Virus record (IMG/VR): IMGVR_UViG_3300025889_000115
Location: 1-64,000 of that record
DNA: 64,000 nucleotides
Direction: 5' to 3' (one strand)
Source of the DNA: a virus
The position numbers and the translations under genes are program-made. Shown here in pieces: positions 32,624 to 40,313 of this stretch. The stretch's first letter is position 1. Every line of letters begins with the position of its first letter. The notes below the pieces were generated by a model. It was not told the DNA's origin and made no database searches. It saw only the letters and a program-made list of their open reading frames with translations.

Positions 32624-32760
32624 TTCTCTTCCTCCTCTTTCGCGTCCTGCTCGGACCATTCGTCGGCTGTCATCACATGCCAGCTTCGACATTCGGGACA
32701 GCTTTCTACGCGCCCCTCGGCTTGCCAGTGGTGGTTGCAGTTTCCACAATCGTGGTTCAT
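32620..32760 (-). CDS. 46-residue zinc-ribbon protein
   Basis: MNHDCGNCNHHW then VESCPECRSW is a C-x2-C...C-x2-C ribbon, followed by TADEW and an acidic EEEEK tail. The ATG has AGGAGG 9 bp upstream. It is paralogous in layout to 32241-32429. Confidence 0.65.
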   Translation of the reverse strand: MNHDCGNCNHHWQAEGRVESCPECRSWHVMTADEWSEQDAKEEEEK

Positions 32761-32772
32761 GTCTCTGTCCTC

Positions 32773-32904
32773 CTATTTGATGCCGACCAGCCAAGCGAAT
32801 GCCTGCCAGCCCCAAGCGTCAGGGCCAGTTAAAAAGCCCCAGATGAAAAGCCCGGCCAGCGTCATGCTGGCCAAAGCTTCTAGAACGATTGCAAGGCGGG
32901 TCAT
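32773..32904 (-). CDS. 43-residue inner-membrane protein
   Basis: MTRLAIVLEALASMTLAGLFIWGFLTGPDAWGWQAFAWLVGIK has one clear transmembrane helix and an aromatic C-terminal half. The start is coupled to the upstream stop (ATGA region) and preceded by GGAGG. An early small membrane protein of this kind could modify host physiology or exclude other phages; no direct evidence. Confidence 0.6.
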   Translation of the reverse strand: MTRLAIVLEALASMTLAGLFIWGFLTGPDAWGWQAFAWLVGIK

Positions 32905-33062
32905 TGCTCTGCCTCCTGTAGCGTTATGGGGTATTCCATGCGGGTGCAACGCTCTTGCGCCTCTTGCCAAGTCTGAAACAATTCCTCTCCGACGTACCTG
33001 TCCCCGAATAGCTGGTCGATGCCAGCGATGACCCACAGTTGAGTCTTGTCTTGCTCTGTCAT
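32901..33062 (-). CDS. 53-residue early protein
   Basis: MTEQDKTQLWVIAGIDQLFGDRYVGEELFQTWQEAQERC. It has an alpha/beta pattern, with GAAGGAGG 8-10 bp before the ATG at 33062. It overlaps both neighbours by 4 bp. Unknown function. Confidence 0.6.
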   Translation of the reverse strand: MTEQDKTQLWVIAGIDQLFGDRYVGEELFQTWQEAQERCTRMEYPITLQEAEQ

Positions 33063-33274
33063 TGCTTTGCCTCCTTCATAAATAACTGGCAACGTCTCTT
33101 CGCGTTGCTTATGTCGTTCATGGCCCAATCCAGCACGTCCGAATTCACAAACCCGGTCTCGTGCAATTCTGCCTCTGCCGTGGCCAGTGAGTTAAGAGCG
33201 CGTGCGGCTCTGGTATAAGCCTCACTGACTGGCGGTGTCGCCTCCCGGCGTCGTTTGGTTCTTGTGTTGTCCAT
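33059..33274 (-). CDS. 71-residue early helical protein
   Basis: A basic N-terminus (RTKRRREATPP) is followed by two amphipathic helices (YTRAARALNSLATAEAELHE; WAMNDISNAKRRCQLFMKEAK). It is ATGA-coupled to the next gene. Unknown function; the basic N-terminus may contact nucleic acid. Confidence 0.6.
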   Translation of the reverse strand: MDNTRTKRRREATPPVSEAYTRAARALNSLATAEAELHETGFVNSDVLDWAMNDISNAKRRCQLFMKEAKQ

Positions 33275-33276
33275 GT

Positions 33277-33477
33277 CTATGCCTCCAATCCCTTTTGTTG
33301 ACGGTACACTTGCACCAACCCGGCGTGATAACCACGCTGGGACTCGGTGTCTGCCGGGTCAACCCGGAACATATACAGCGCGTCGTCTAGGTCATAGACT
33401 TGGCCCTTTGCCACCTCTAGCTTGGCGGCATGAATGCCCCGGATGTAGTCCCGGTTAAGCTCAACAATATCTCCCAT
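33277..33477 (-). CDS. 66-residue early protein
   Basis: MGDIVELNRDYIRGIHAAKLEVAKGQVYDLDDALYMF and a YHAGLVQVYRQQ C-terminus. Good RBS (GAAATGGGAG region), placed 15 bp after the GP88-like gene. Unknown function. Confidence 0.58.
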   Translation of the reverse strand: MGDIVELNRDYIRGIHAAKLEVAKGQVYDLDDALYMFRVDPADTESQRGYHAGLVQVYRQQKGLEA

Positions 33478-33492
33478 TTCTAAGCCACTCCC

Positions 33493-34260
33493 TTAGTGTG
33501 TGATGAATGCGACGGGCTTTGAAGCTTGCCAGCACAAGCCACAAGCGCCGCATGATGGGGCCAGCGTTTCCTCGCCTTTCTTGGCAAGCTGGCCGGTGGT
33601 CTTGCTGATTTGCGTCGGACAGGTGAAAGCCTGTTTAGACGCCAGCAAGTCTTGGGTGCGTTCATCGTCTGCCGACAATGCCGCAAAACTGTCATTGAAT
33701 GAGCCAGAGAACCGGACAGCCCACCGAATGCCGCATTCCCGGCGCAAGGTGGCCAGAGCTTGGCCTATGGCCCGCTCTTGGCTGTCAACAGCGTCTGGTT
33801 GATTGGCCGTGTATCCGTATACATGCAGCGCCGGGAACATGCCGAGCCATTTGGCCCATTGCGCGACATAGGCGACGGAATAGAAGTCGCCAAGGACATG
33901 CAAGCGCACTAAAAAGCCATTCGGGTGCTTGGCTTGGTAATGGGCAAGGTCTGATTCTATTTGCTGCAGCAAAGCATCGTCCGCCTTGTACCGTGTCGCG
34001 TTCATCATGTTATTGCCATAGCAATCATTCCAATGGGCGCAAGAGCGCGGGCAGGTGGCGCGTTCTTCCAGTGTCAAAGTGAAGATGGGAAAGCCAGACA
34101 GCTTGCCCTTGGTTACACGCTTGCCAAGCTTGGCGTTGGTGCTGGCTTTAATTGCCCGCTCGGTCTTGGCCATACCATCGGCCACGCTCTTAGCCCGCAA
34201 GTCATGGTAAACGCTACGTCCGGCCATTACGGCCATTTCAGTCTTGGTTAATTGTTTCAT
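33493..34260 (-). CDS. GP88-like Cys-cluster protein
   Basis: 255 residues. ATG 34260 is chosen because GGAGGG lies 7 bp upstream. A longer open frame to 34641 crosses promoter and repeat DNA and is rejected. The motifs CPRSC-x5-CYG (C70, C74, C80), RLHVLGDFYS, and a C-terminal FTCP plus CGACGLCW cluster match the phage Gp88 family first named from a mycobacteriophage. Seven or more Cys in two clusters suggest a bound metal or Fe-S centre. First gene of the early leftward operon. Activity unknown. Confidence 0.75.
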   Translation of the reverse strand: MKQLTKTEMAVMAGRSVYHDLRAKSVADGMAKTERAIKASTNAKLGKRVTKGKLSGFPIFTLTLEERATCPRSCAHWNDCYGNNMMNATRYKADDALLQQIESDLAHYQAKHPNGFLVRLHVLGDFYSVAYVAQWAKWLGMFPALHVYGYTANQPDAVDSQERAIGQALATLRRECGIRWAVRFSGSFNDSFAALSADDERTQDLLASKQAFTCPTQISKTTGQLAKKGEETLAPSCGACGLCWQASKPVAFITH

Positions 34261-34293
34261 CGCTTTGCCCTCCAGCACGATTGAACATGATTC

Positions 34294-34323
34294 CCATATG
34301 GCGCATTGGTTGCGCCTAGTCAA
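34294..34323 (-). promoter_or_regulatory. Candidate leftward early promoter with internal inverted repeat
   Basis: Reading leftward there is TTGACT (34323-34318) and, about 17-19 bp further, a weak CATATGG -10. Between them lies a perfect inverted repeat GGCGCA-N5-TGCGCC (34300-34316), well placed for an operator blocking RNA polymerase. The -10 match is poor, so the promoter is tentative while the inverted repeat is certain. Confidence 0.4.
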
Positions 34324-34393
34324 TAGCAAAAAGCACGGCAAAGTAAAAAAAAGACACAGGCATGTTGTGAGCGTGTATATACTAAAGCATGAC

Positions 34394-34430
34394 GATGGAT
34401 GGTTGCGATGATGGTTGCGATGATGGTTGG
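34394..34430 (+). repeat. Three tandem 12-bp repeats upstream of TerS
   Basis: GATGATGGTTGC occurs three times in a row, the first copy with one extra G and the last ending GG. The repeats lie in the non-coding control region between divergent early and late genes. Possible roles are TerS or regulator binding sites, or part of a packaging or origin locus. No second copy of this region is in the window to compare. Confidence 0.7.
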
Positions 34431-34496
34431 TTGTGCCTGTCAGTAAACACAGAGAAGACACATCCACACGCGGCAATGTATATATGTGGCATTTAT

Positions 34497-34545
34497 GCAA
34501 CAGTGTTGCCCTGGCGCAACAGTGACATATCCGCAACAGTGTTGC
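34497..34545. promoter_or_regulatory. Operator array of GCAACAGTGTTGC palindromes
   Basis: Perfect 13-bp palindromes at 34497-34509 and 34533-34545 flank a half-matching copy GCAACAGTGACA at 34516-34527, at 17-19 bp spacing. The array sits in the 405-bp gap (34261-34665) between the divergent GP88-like and TerS genes. The outer arms GCAA-N5-TTGC are the same as in the 31138/31155 palindromes. A regulator of the early/late switch is the likely ligand. The remaining gap (34546-34665) is GC-rich and shows no clear promoter. Confidence 0.65.
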
Positions 34546-34665
34546 ATCGCGGCCACAGGCAGGGGGGGATGTTTGGAGCCCGACCACCCCCAGCGCGCGG
34601 GGCCACTCTGTATATGTGTTAACTGACCTCTGCACACTCACACATCACTCACACTCGGAGGAACC

Positions 34666-35046
34666 ATGGGCAAGATTACGAAGGCAAACACGACACGGGT
34701 CATTGAGCTACTGAGCGAAGGCCATAGCTTGGTGAAGGCTTGCGAGGGCGCGGGCATATCCCGTGCTGGCGCATACAAGCGCATGAGGGCCGATGAGGAG
34801 TTTCGGGCGGCTGTGTACACGGCAAGGGCTGAGAGCGCTGAGAAGGCTCTGGAGGAGCTTGACGGCATGTATATGAACGCACTGGAGGGGCGTAAGAGGT
34901 ATGACCCCAACATACTACGGGACTATGCGCAACACGTGCGCTGGCGTGCTAAGACTTCTATGCCTGAGCAATATGGCGAGTCCAAGAACCGGGCTGGCGT
35001 CGAGGTGAGTGACGGCACGGTTCGGATTCTGTGGGAGACAGATTGA
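34666..35046 (+). CDS. terS: Terminase small subunit, unit B
   Basis: 126 residues with CGGAGGA before the ATG. The N-terminal HTH (TRVIELLSEGHSLVKACEGAGISRAGAYKRM) recognises the packaging site. A central oligomerisation helix and a C-terminal part that would contact TerL follow. It is TGATG-coupled to a zinc-ribbon gene and then terL. The unit A copy lies outside the window. Confidence 0.88.
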   Translation: MGKITKANTTRVIELLSEGHSLVKACEGAGISRAGAYKRMRADEEFRAAVYTARAESAEKALEELDGMYMNALEGRKRYDPNILRDYAQHVRWRAKTSMPEQYGESKNRAGVEVSDGTVRILWETD

Positions 35047-35204
35047 TGAAATGTCCTAATTGCGAAACAGGAATGATACATGGCGGGGACCACGATGACG
35101 AAGACATGAACGGGCGTGGTTACATAGCTAGCAATCTAATTTGCCCTGACTGCGATACATTCATGCTTATTTACACGCCAATAGAGGACTCAGATGGACG
35201 TTAA
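35046..35204 (+). CDS. 52-residue zinc-ribbon protein between terS and terL
   Basis: MKCPNCETG...ICPDCDTF is a textbook C-x2-C / C-x2-C zinc ribbon with an acidic loop (GGDHDDEDMNG). It starts on the terS stop (TGATG) and overlaps the terL start by 11 bp. Its place inside the terminase operon suggests a packaging accessory, possibly DNA-end recognition. This is inference. Confidence 0.7.
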   Translation: MKCPNCETGMIHGGDHDDEDMNGRGYIASNLICPDCDTFMLIYTPIEDSDGR

Positions 35205-36480
35205 GATTCCCTACAAGCCTCGCGCCTTACAGGCAGAGATGCACAAGGAGTTGAAGAGATGGAATGTGTTGGTGATGCACCGCCGCTTCGGCAAGACGGT
35301 GTGGGCAGTGAACCAGCTAATCAAGACGACGCTGACCTGCCCGTTGCCTCGACCGAGGACGGCTTTTGTAGCTCCTACCTTTGCTCAGGCGAAGCGAATA
35401 GCGTGGGACTACGTCAAGTTTTACGCGGGCGTGATTCCAGGCGTGACCTTTAACGAGACAGAACTGCGGGCTGACTTTCCGAATGGTGGCAGGATTATGT
35501 TGCTGTCTGCTGAGAACCCTGATGCCCTTCGAGGAATATATTTGGATGAGTGTGTCTTCGATGAGTTCGGGATGCAGAACCCAAGGGTGTGGGGGGAGGT
35601 TGTGAGACCGGCCTTGTCTGACAGGCAGGGGTCGGCATGTTTTTTGGGAACCCCGGCGGGCCACAACCATTTCCATGATTTGCTAGAGACGGCCAAGAGT
35701 CAGTTGGCAGAGAACAGCAGCGATTGGTATTTTAAGATTTGCAAGGCGAGTGAGACGGGCATCGTCAGGCCGGAGGAATTGGAAGCGGCTCAGGTGCAGA
35801 TGACGCCGGAGCAGTACGAGCAAGAATACGAGTGTTCGTTCACAGCGGCTATTATTGGTGCGTATTACGGCAAGCTGCTGACAGATGCAGATGACAATGG
35901 CCGTATAACGCGAGTGCCATATGACCCGGCCTATCCTGTGCATACGGCCTGGGACTTGGGCATTAACGACTCGACAGCCATTTGGTTTGCGCAGGTCTTC
36001 CGTGGCGGTGCAGTTAATATAATAGATTATTATGAGAGTAGTGGTGTGGGGCTGGACCACTACGCTGATGTGCTGAACCGCAAGGAGTACACCTATGGGG
36101 ACCATCTGGCACCGCATGACATCGAAGTGCGGGAGCTAGGCTCCGGCAAGTCACGGCTTGAGACTGCGTATTCGCTAGGTCTGAGGTTTCGTGTTATACC
36201 TAAGATGAAGGTCGCAGATGGCATTAACGCAGCGCGTATGTTAATACCTAAATGCTATTTTGACCGCGACAAGTGCGGCGAAGGCTTGGAGATGCTCCGG
36301 CAGTACAGGCAGGAATGGGATGAGAAGCGTAAGATTTTTAGAGACCATCCGCGACATGACTATACGAGCCATGCTTCGGATGCTTTCCGCTATCTCGCGA
36401 CTGGCTTGGAGAACCGAGAGGTTATGCGAAAGCCTCCACAGCAGGTTGCGCAAAGCGAATACAACCCCTTCACGCTATAG
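35194..36480 (+). CDS. terL: Terminase large subunit, unit B
   Basis: 428 residues, complete. Motifs in order: Walker A variant HRRFGKT (29-35), Walker B IYLDE (115-119), coupling motif LGTP (151-154), nuclease aspartate WDLGIND (D254), and C-terminal acidic motif SDAFRY (D396). This is a two-domain ATPase plus RNase H-like nuclease, as in other DNA-packaging motors. RRFGK-type Walker A is usual for podoviral terminases. Confidence 0.95.
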   Translation: MDVKIPYKPRALQAEMHKELKRWNVLVMHRRFGKTVWAVNQLIKTTLTCPLPRPRTAFVAPTFAQAKRIAWDYVKFYAGVIPGVTFNETELRADFPNGGRIMLLSAENPDALRGIYLDECVFDEFGMQNPRVWGEVVRPALSDRQGSACFLGTPAGHNHFHDLLETAKSQLAENSSDWYFKICKASETGIVRPEELEAAQVQMTPEQYEQEYECSFTAAIIGAYYGKLLTDADDNGRITRVPYDPAYPVHTAWDLGINDSTAIWFAQVFRGGAVNIIDYYESSGVGLDHYADVLNRKEYTYGDHLAPHDIEVRELGSGKSRLETAYSLGLRFRVIPKMKVADGINAARMLIPKCYFDRDKCGEGLEMLRQYRQEWDEKRKIFRDHPRHDYTSHASDAFRYLATGLENREVMRKPPQQVAQSEYNPFTL

Positions 36481-36489
36481 GAGAGACTG

Positions 36490-37194
36490 ATGGCTAGCTC
36501 AACAAGTGGTGGCAGCACCGGGGGCGTTAGCCGCCAGCCAGCCACAATCAAGGCAAAGGCAGGGACAAAGCCTGGCGAAGAGGGACGCTACACGCTGCCT
36601 TCAACCGGCACTATCAAAACGACCACGATGGACCCTGACAAGCTCACAGCTAAACGCCAAGAACGTGCTGCGGCTATTTCTGAGCGTGGCGGTGGCGTAG
36701 GTGCTGAAAAGGATTATGAACGTGAGTCTTCTATATCTGAGCTTAAAGGCCGGTTAAGGGAAACACTCCCTGGGTTTTTAGGCGGCATGAGCCGGGTTAG
36801 CCTTGAAGGACAGATTTCTGCTTTGGAAGAGGGTGCAACCCCGGTCAAGATTGAAACCCCTAGCGGCGATTTTTTGACTGTTGGGACTGTCACAGGAAAA
36901 GGCGACTACATAGGCCGCGCTGAGTACGCCGACATTGCAAAAGAGGCAGCCAAGGGTACAACGACAACCCTTCCGTTTATTGAAACTACGGTAGAGGCAG
37001 CAGAAGAACGTGCAGCAGCCCTACGCGCAGAAGAAGAGCCTTCTACCATTATTACCCCAGAGGTTACGCCAGAGGTTACACCGGAAGCTGATGCAGCCAT
37101 GCTTGGCGAAGGCGAAACAACTCGTCGCCGTCGTGCAAAACGCGCTGGCGCTGCCGGTACCCTGCTTGAAGGCGGCGGTGTTCTTTATGAATAG
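36490..37194 (+). CDS. Head-operon protein with LLEGGG tail, unit B form
   Basis: 234 residues. A Ser/Gly-rich start, then an alpha/beta middle region absent from the unit A version, then an Ala/Glu helix, TPEVTPEVTPE repeats, RRRRAKR and the C-terminal tag LLEGGGVLYE. The RBS is GGAG. Only the C-terminal 50 residues align with the 1010-1453 protein, so the N-terminal part has been exchanged or lost between units. Confidence 0.75.
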   Translation: MASSTSGGSTGGVSRQPATIKAKAGTKPGEEGRYTLPSTGTIKTTTMDPDKLTAKRQERAAAISERGGGVGAEKDYERESSISELKGRLRETLPGFLGGMSRVSLEGQISALEEGATPVKIETPSGDFLTVGTVTGKGDYIGRAEYADIAKEAAKGTTTTLPFIETTVEAAEERAAALRAEEEPSTIITPEVTPEVTPEADAAMLGEGETTRRRRAKRAGAAGTLLEGGGVLYE

Positions 37195-37203
37195 GAGATT
37201 TAG

Positions 37204-37410
37204 ATGAGCTTTTTGACTCCATCCATGCCAACCCCACCTCCCCCGCCACCTCCTCCGCCGGAGCCGGATATTGGCCGTGCGCGTGTACTGGCTGAAGAGG
37301 CAGAAATGGAAGCCCGTAGTCGCCGCAAGGGCCGAGGCTCAACCATTGTCGCTGGTGCGCTGGGGGACACTGTCCAGCCTACTAACGGCAAACCAACATT
37401 GATGGGTTAG
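37204..37410 (+). CDS. Small head-operon protein with polyproline run, unit B
   Basis: 68 residues, homologous to 2425-2634. The Pro tract is PTPPPPPPPPPEPD, and the GRARVLAEEAE helix and PTLMG end are retained. It follows the previous stop by 9 bp with AGGAG, so the unit A insertion of 1446-2411 lies exactly between this pair of genes. Confidence 0.8.
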   Translation: MSFLTPSMPTPPPPPPPPPEPDIGRARVLAEEAEMEARSRRKGRGSTIVAGALGDTVQPTNGKPTLMG

Positions 37411-37412
37411 AT

Positions 37413-39002
37413 ATGGCACAGGAAGCAGCCCCGCTAATCAAGCGGTTCGATTCTCTTAAAAGCCGCCGTGATAATTGGGACACCCACTATCAGGAACTGG
37501 CTGACTACATGCTGCCTCGCAAGGCGGACATCGTGAAGAAACGCTCTCGCGGTGAAAAGCGCATGGAGTTGATTTACGACGGCACTGCGTTGCAATCCAT
37601 CGACCTGATGGCCGCTTTCCTCCATGGCATGCTTACCAGCGGTGCATCGCCTTGGTTTCATCTGGACATCAAAGATGAGGCGCTGAATCGGGACGATGAC
37701 GTGCGCGAGTGGCTGCAAGACACCAGCATGCGCATAATGCAAGCCTTCCAACGCTCAAACTTTGAGACTGAAGTCCACGAGGCGTATGTGGACCTTGTGG
37801 TGTTTGGCACCGCTTGCATGTTTGCTGAGATGGACCGTGACAAGCTGCGGTTTAGCACACGGCACATTTCTGAATACTACGTTTCCGAAGACCAGTACGG
37901 CATGGTCAACACCGTGTTCCGTATGTACAAGTCCACCGCAGCACAGGCTGTGGAGCGCTTTGGCTTTGATAACGTCGGTAGCTTCATCCAAAAGAAATTT
38001 GAAAAGACTCCTGATGAGGAAGTCGAGATTCTGCATGCTGTCCTGCCACGCATTGCGCGGGATGTGACAAAGCAAGACAATCTCAACATGCCGTATATGT
38101 CGGCCTATGTTTGCAAAAGCACCGGTATGATTATTTCAGAAGGTGGCTTTGAAGAGTTACCTTATGTCGTGCCGCGCTTCCTGAAGGCAACCGGCGAGAC
38201 CATGGGCCGTTCTCCGGCCATGACTGCACTGCCCGATGTGAAAATGCTGAACCTGATGTCCAAGACCATCATCCAGGCAGCACAAAAACAGATTGACCCA
38301 CCGCTTCTGGTTCCTGATGACGGCTTCCTGCTGCCTATCCGCACCCAGCCTGGTGGCCTCAACTTCTTCCGTGCTGGCACTAGAGAGACGATTACGCCAC
38401 TGAACACGGGCGCAAACATTCCGATTGGCCTGAACATGGAAGAGCAGCGCCGTGCTGCTATCCGCCAAGCGTTTTATGTTGACCAGATTATCAGTGCTGG
38501 CTCCGCGCAGATGACTGCGACAGAGGTTATACAGAGGCAAGAAGAGCGTATGCGCGTCATTGGCCCTGTGCTGGGCCGTTTGATGAACGAGCTTCTTCGT
38601 CCGCTGATTGACCGTGTGTTTGCGCTGATGTTGCGCAACGACATGCTGGCACAGCCACCAGAAGTGTTGCAGGGATTGGATATTGATATTGAGTACGTTT
38701 CGCCTCTGGCACGCGCTCAAAAGTCCAGCAGCCTGAACAACACCATGCGGGCGCTTGAGATTCTCCTGCCGCTGGCTCAAAGCCTTCCGGTCGGAGACCA
38801 CATCGACCCTGACGGACTTGTCCGGCATGTGACCGACGCGCTTGGCGTTCCCAAGAAAACCCTTCGCTCTCAGCGTGAGGTTGACGAGACACGGCAAGCA
38901 CGGGCGCAAGCAGAGCAAGAAGCTATGCAACGGCAGCGTGACCAAGAAGATGTCTACACAACCGCGCAAGCCGCGCAGGCAGTCAGGATGGTGGGACAGT
39001 GA
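37413..39002 (+). CDS. Portal (T7-type head-tail connector), unit B
   Basis: 529 residues, colinear with the 2637-4223 protein and highly similar, with the MLTSGASPWFHL and MTATEV segments unchanged. Most differences fall in the first 10 residues and around residues 185-215. Its end overlaps the next start (GTGA). Confidence 0.95.
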   Translation: MAQEAAPLIKRFDSLKSRRDNWDTHYQELADYMLPRKADIVKKRSRGEKRMELIYDGTALQSIDLMAAFLHGMLTSGASPWFHLDIKDEALNRDDDVREWLQDTSMRIMQAFQRSNFETEVHEAYVDLVVFGTACMFAEMDRDKLRFSTRHISEYYVSEDQYGMVNTVFRMYKSTAAQAVERFGFDNVGSFIQKKFEKTPDEEVEILHAVLPRIARDVTKQDNLNMPYMSAYVCKSTGMIISEGGFEELPYVVPRFLKATGETMGRSPAMTALPDVKMLNLMSKTIIQAAQKQIDPPLLVPDDGFLLPIRTQPGGLNFFRAGTRETITPLNTGANIPIGLNMEEQRRAAIRQAFYVDQIISAGSAQMTATEVIQRQEERMRVIGPVLGRLMNELLRPLIDRVFALMLRNDMLAQPPEVLQGLDIDIEYVSPLARAQKSSSLNNTMRALEILLPLAQSLPVGDHIDPDGLVRHVTDALGVPKKTLRSQREVDETRQARAQAEQEAMQRQRDQEDVYTTAQAAQAVRMVGQ

Positions 39003-39199
39003 AAGACATCGAAAAGCTGAAGCATATGTACACCGAAACCTTCAACAGCGAAGCTGGGCAGAAGGTTCTCAGAGACCTTGAGGCGCGTTCAAACTGGCGG
39101 GCCTTGAGCTATGTGGCGGGTGACCCCAATGCCACAGCCTTTGAAGAGGGCAAACGTGCCGTTCTTCTTCACATCCACAACATGATGACACAGGAGTAA
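38999..39199 (+). CDS. Small conserved protein between portal and scaffold (Bbp19-like), unit B
   Basis: 66 residues, GTG start, homologous to 4220-4420 with the same end HIHNMMTQE. Function is unknown; the conserved position between portal and scaffold is the main evidence. Confidence 0.8.
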   Translation: MKDIEKLKHMYTETFNSEAGQKVLRDLEARSNWRALSYVAGDPNATAFEEGKRAVLLHIHNMMTQE

Positions 39200-39201
39200 C
39201 T

Positions 39202-40068
39202 ATGTCAGAGGAAGCTATCGAACAGGTAGCCCAGTCTGAAGCTGCACCGGCAACTGATGCCGGGACTATGCTGGAAACCCCAGCGGAAGTAGCACAGGGC
39301 GGGTCTGGTAACGATTTCTTGCAAACAATACCGGAGGAACTGAGAGACCATCCAAGCCTCTCACCAATTAAAGACGTAGAGAACCTTGCGAGGTCTTACG
39401 TCAATGCGCAGCGCCTGATTGGTGCTGACAAGATTCCAGTCCCCGTAAACCCAACCGACGAGGATTTGGACAATATTTACAACAGGTTAGGTAGACCAGA
39501 GACTGTTGATGGCTACGAGATTGCTGTCGATGGTAACGTAGTCACGGAGGAGGTGGCTCAGTCTTACGCTGACATAGCGCACAAACTGCGCCTGACACCT
39601 GACCAGGCCAGCGGCATCATGGACTACTATCGCAGCATGGCTTCACAAGCCTCTGAGATGTCAGTCGAGGCTGAGACGCAGCAACGTAGCCAGACAGAAA
39701 TGGAGTTGCGCAAGGAGTGGGGCGACGACTTTACCGCCCGGATTGAAGACGCTGGTAAAATTGCACAGCAGTTTGGCGGCGGTGAGTTGCTTGAGATGCA
39801 GCTTGCTAATGGCACCAAAGTGGGCAACCACCCTGATTTCATTAAGGCATTTGCAAAAATGGCTGAGTTCAGGCAAAGTGTGACTAGTGAAGACACCGTT
39901 TCTGATGCACCGACAGGGAGCATGGTGAGTCGTCAATCAGCGCAGCAAGAGATTGATGCGATTATGAATGACAAGTCACATGCGTATTGGGACCGCAAGA
40001 ACGTGATTGGCCGCCAACAGGCCATTGAGCGTGTGCAAGATTTGATGGGTGTGCTACATGGAACATGA
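39202..40068 (+). CDS. Capsid scaffolding protein, unit B
   Basis: 288 residues, homologous to 4423-5259. Compared with unit A there is a short insertion (EAAPATDAG) in the acidic N-terminal region and a few extra residues before the conserved C-terminal coat-binding helix (DRKNVIGRQQAIERVQDLM). Confidence 0.88.
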   Translation: MSEEAIEQVAQSEAAPATDAGTMLETPAEVAQGGSGNDFLQTIPEELRDHPSLSPIKDVENLARSYVNAQRLIGADKIPVPVNPTDEDLDNIYNRLGRPETVDGYEIAVDGNVVTEEVAQSYADIAHKLRLTPDQASGIMDYYRSMASQASEMSVEAETQQRSQTEMELRKEWGDDFTARIEDAGKIAQQFGGGELLEMQLANGTKVGNHPDFIKAFAKMAEFRQSVTSEDTVSDAPTGSMVSRQSAQQEIDAIMNDKSHAYWDRKNVIGRQQAIERVQDLMGVLHGT

Positions 40069-40300
40069 TGATGTGGTCCAAGTGCGCCTTGAGTGCTTAC
40101 GTTACGCGATTGAGTTTGGAACCGCGCGTGACGTTGTAGACCCCGCCCGACTCGCGGATAAATACTTCGAGTGGGCGATGCAGGGTAGCGGGGAAACCCG
40201 TCCTGCCGACAACCGGAAAGACGGTGGCCGCAAGCAGGTCCGAAAAGCTAGGAGTGTCCGAGAGGGTAGCACACCGGAATCTAGTGCAACTGTAACGTAG
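40058..40300 (+). CDS. Small conserved protein upstream of coat gene, unit B
   Basis: 80 residues. The ATG at 40058 is preferred over an upstream in-frame start because it aligns with unit A. It has the same helical first half (RLECLRYAIEFGT) and basic second half (ADNRKDGGRKQVRKARSV) as 5252-5506. It overlaps the scaffold gene by 11 bp. Function is unknown. Confidence 0.78.
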   Translation: MEHDDVVQVRLECLRYAIEFGTARDVVDPARLADKYFEWAMQGSGETRPADNRKDGGRKQVRKARSVREGSTPESSATVT

Positions 40301-40313
40301 AAGGAGAGACATT

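Noticed and set aside
34261-34641. Upstream extension of the GP88-like reading frame by 127 codons
   Set aside because: The extension translates tandem repeats and palindromic control DNA (NHHRNHH-type low complexity). ATG 34260 has a good ribosome-binding site and fits the family start.
38157-38969. 270-codon minus-strand ORF
   Set aside because: Antisense of the portal gene; no family resemblance and not conserved as a full-length frame opposite the unit A portal.
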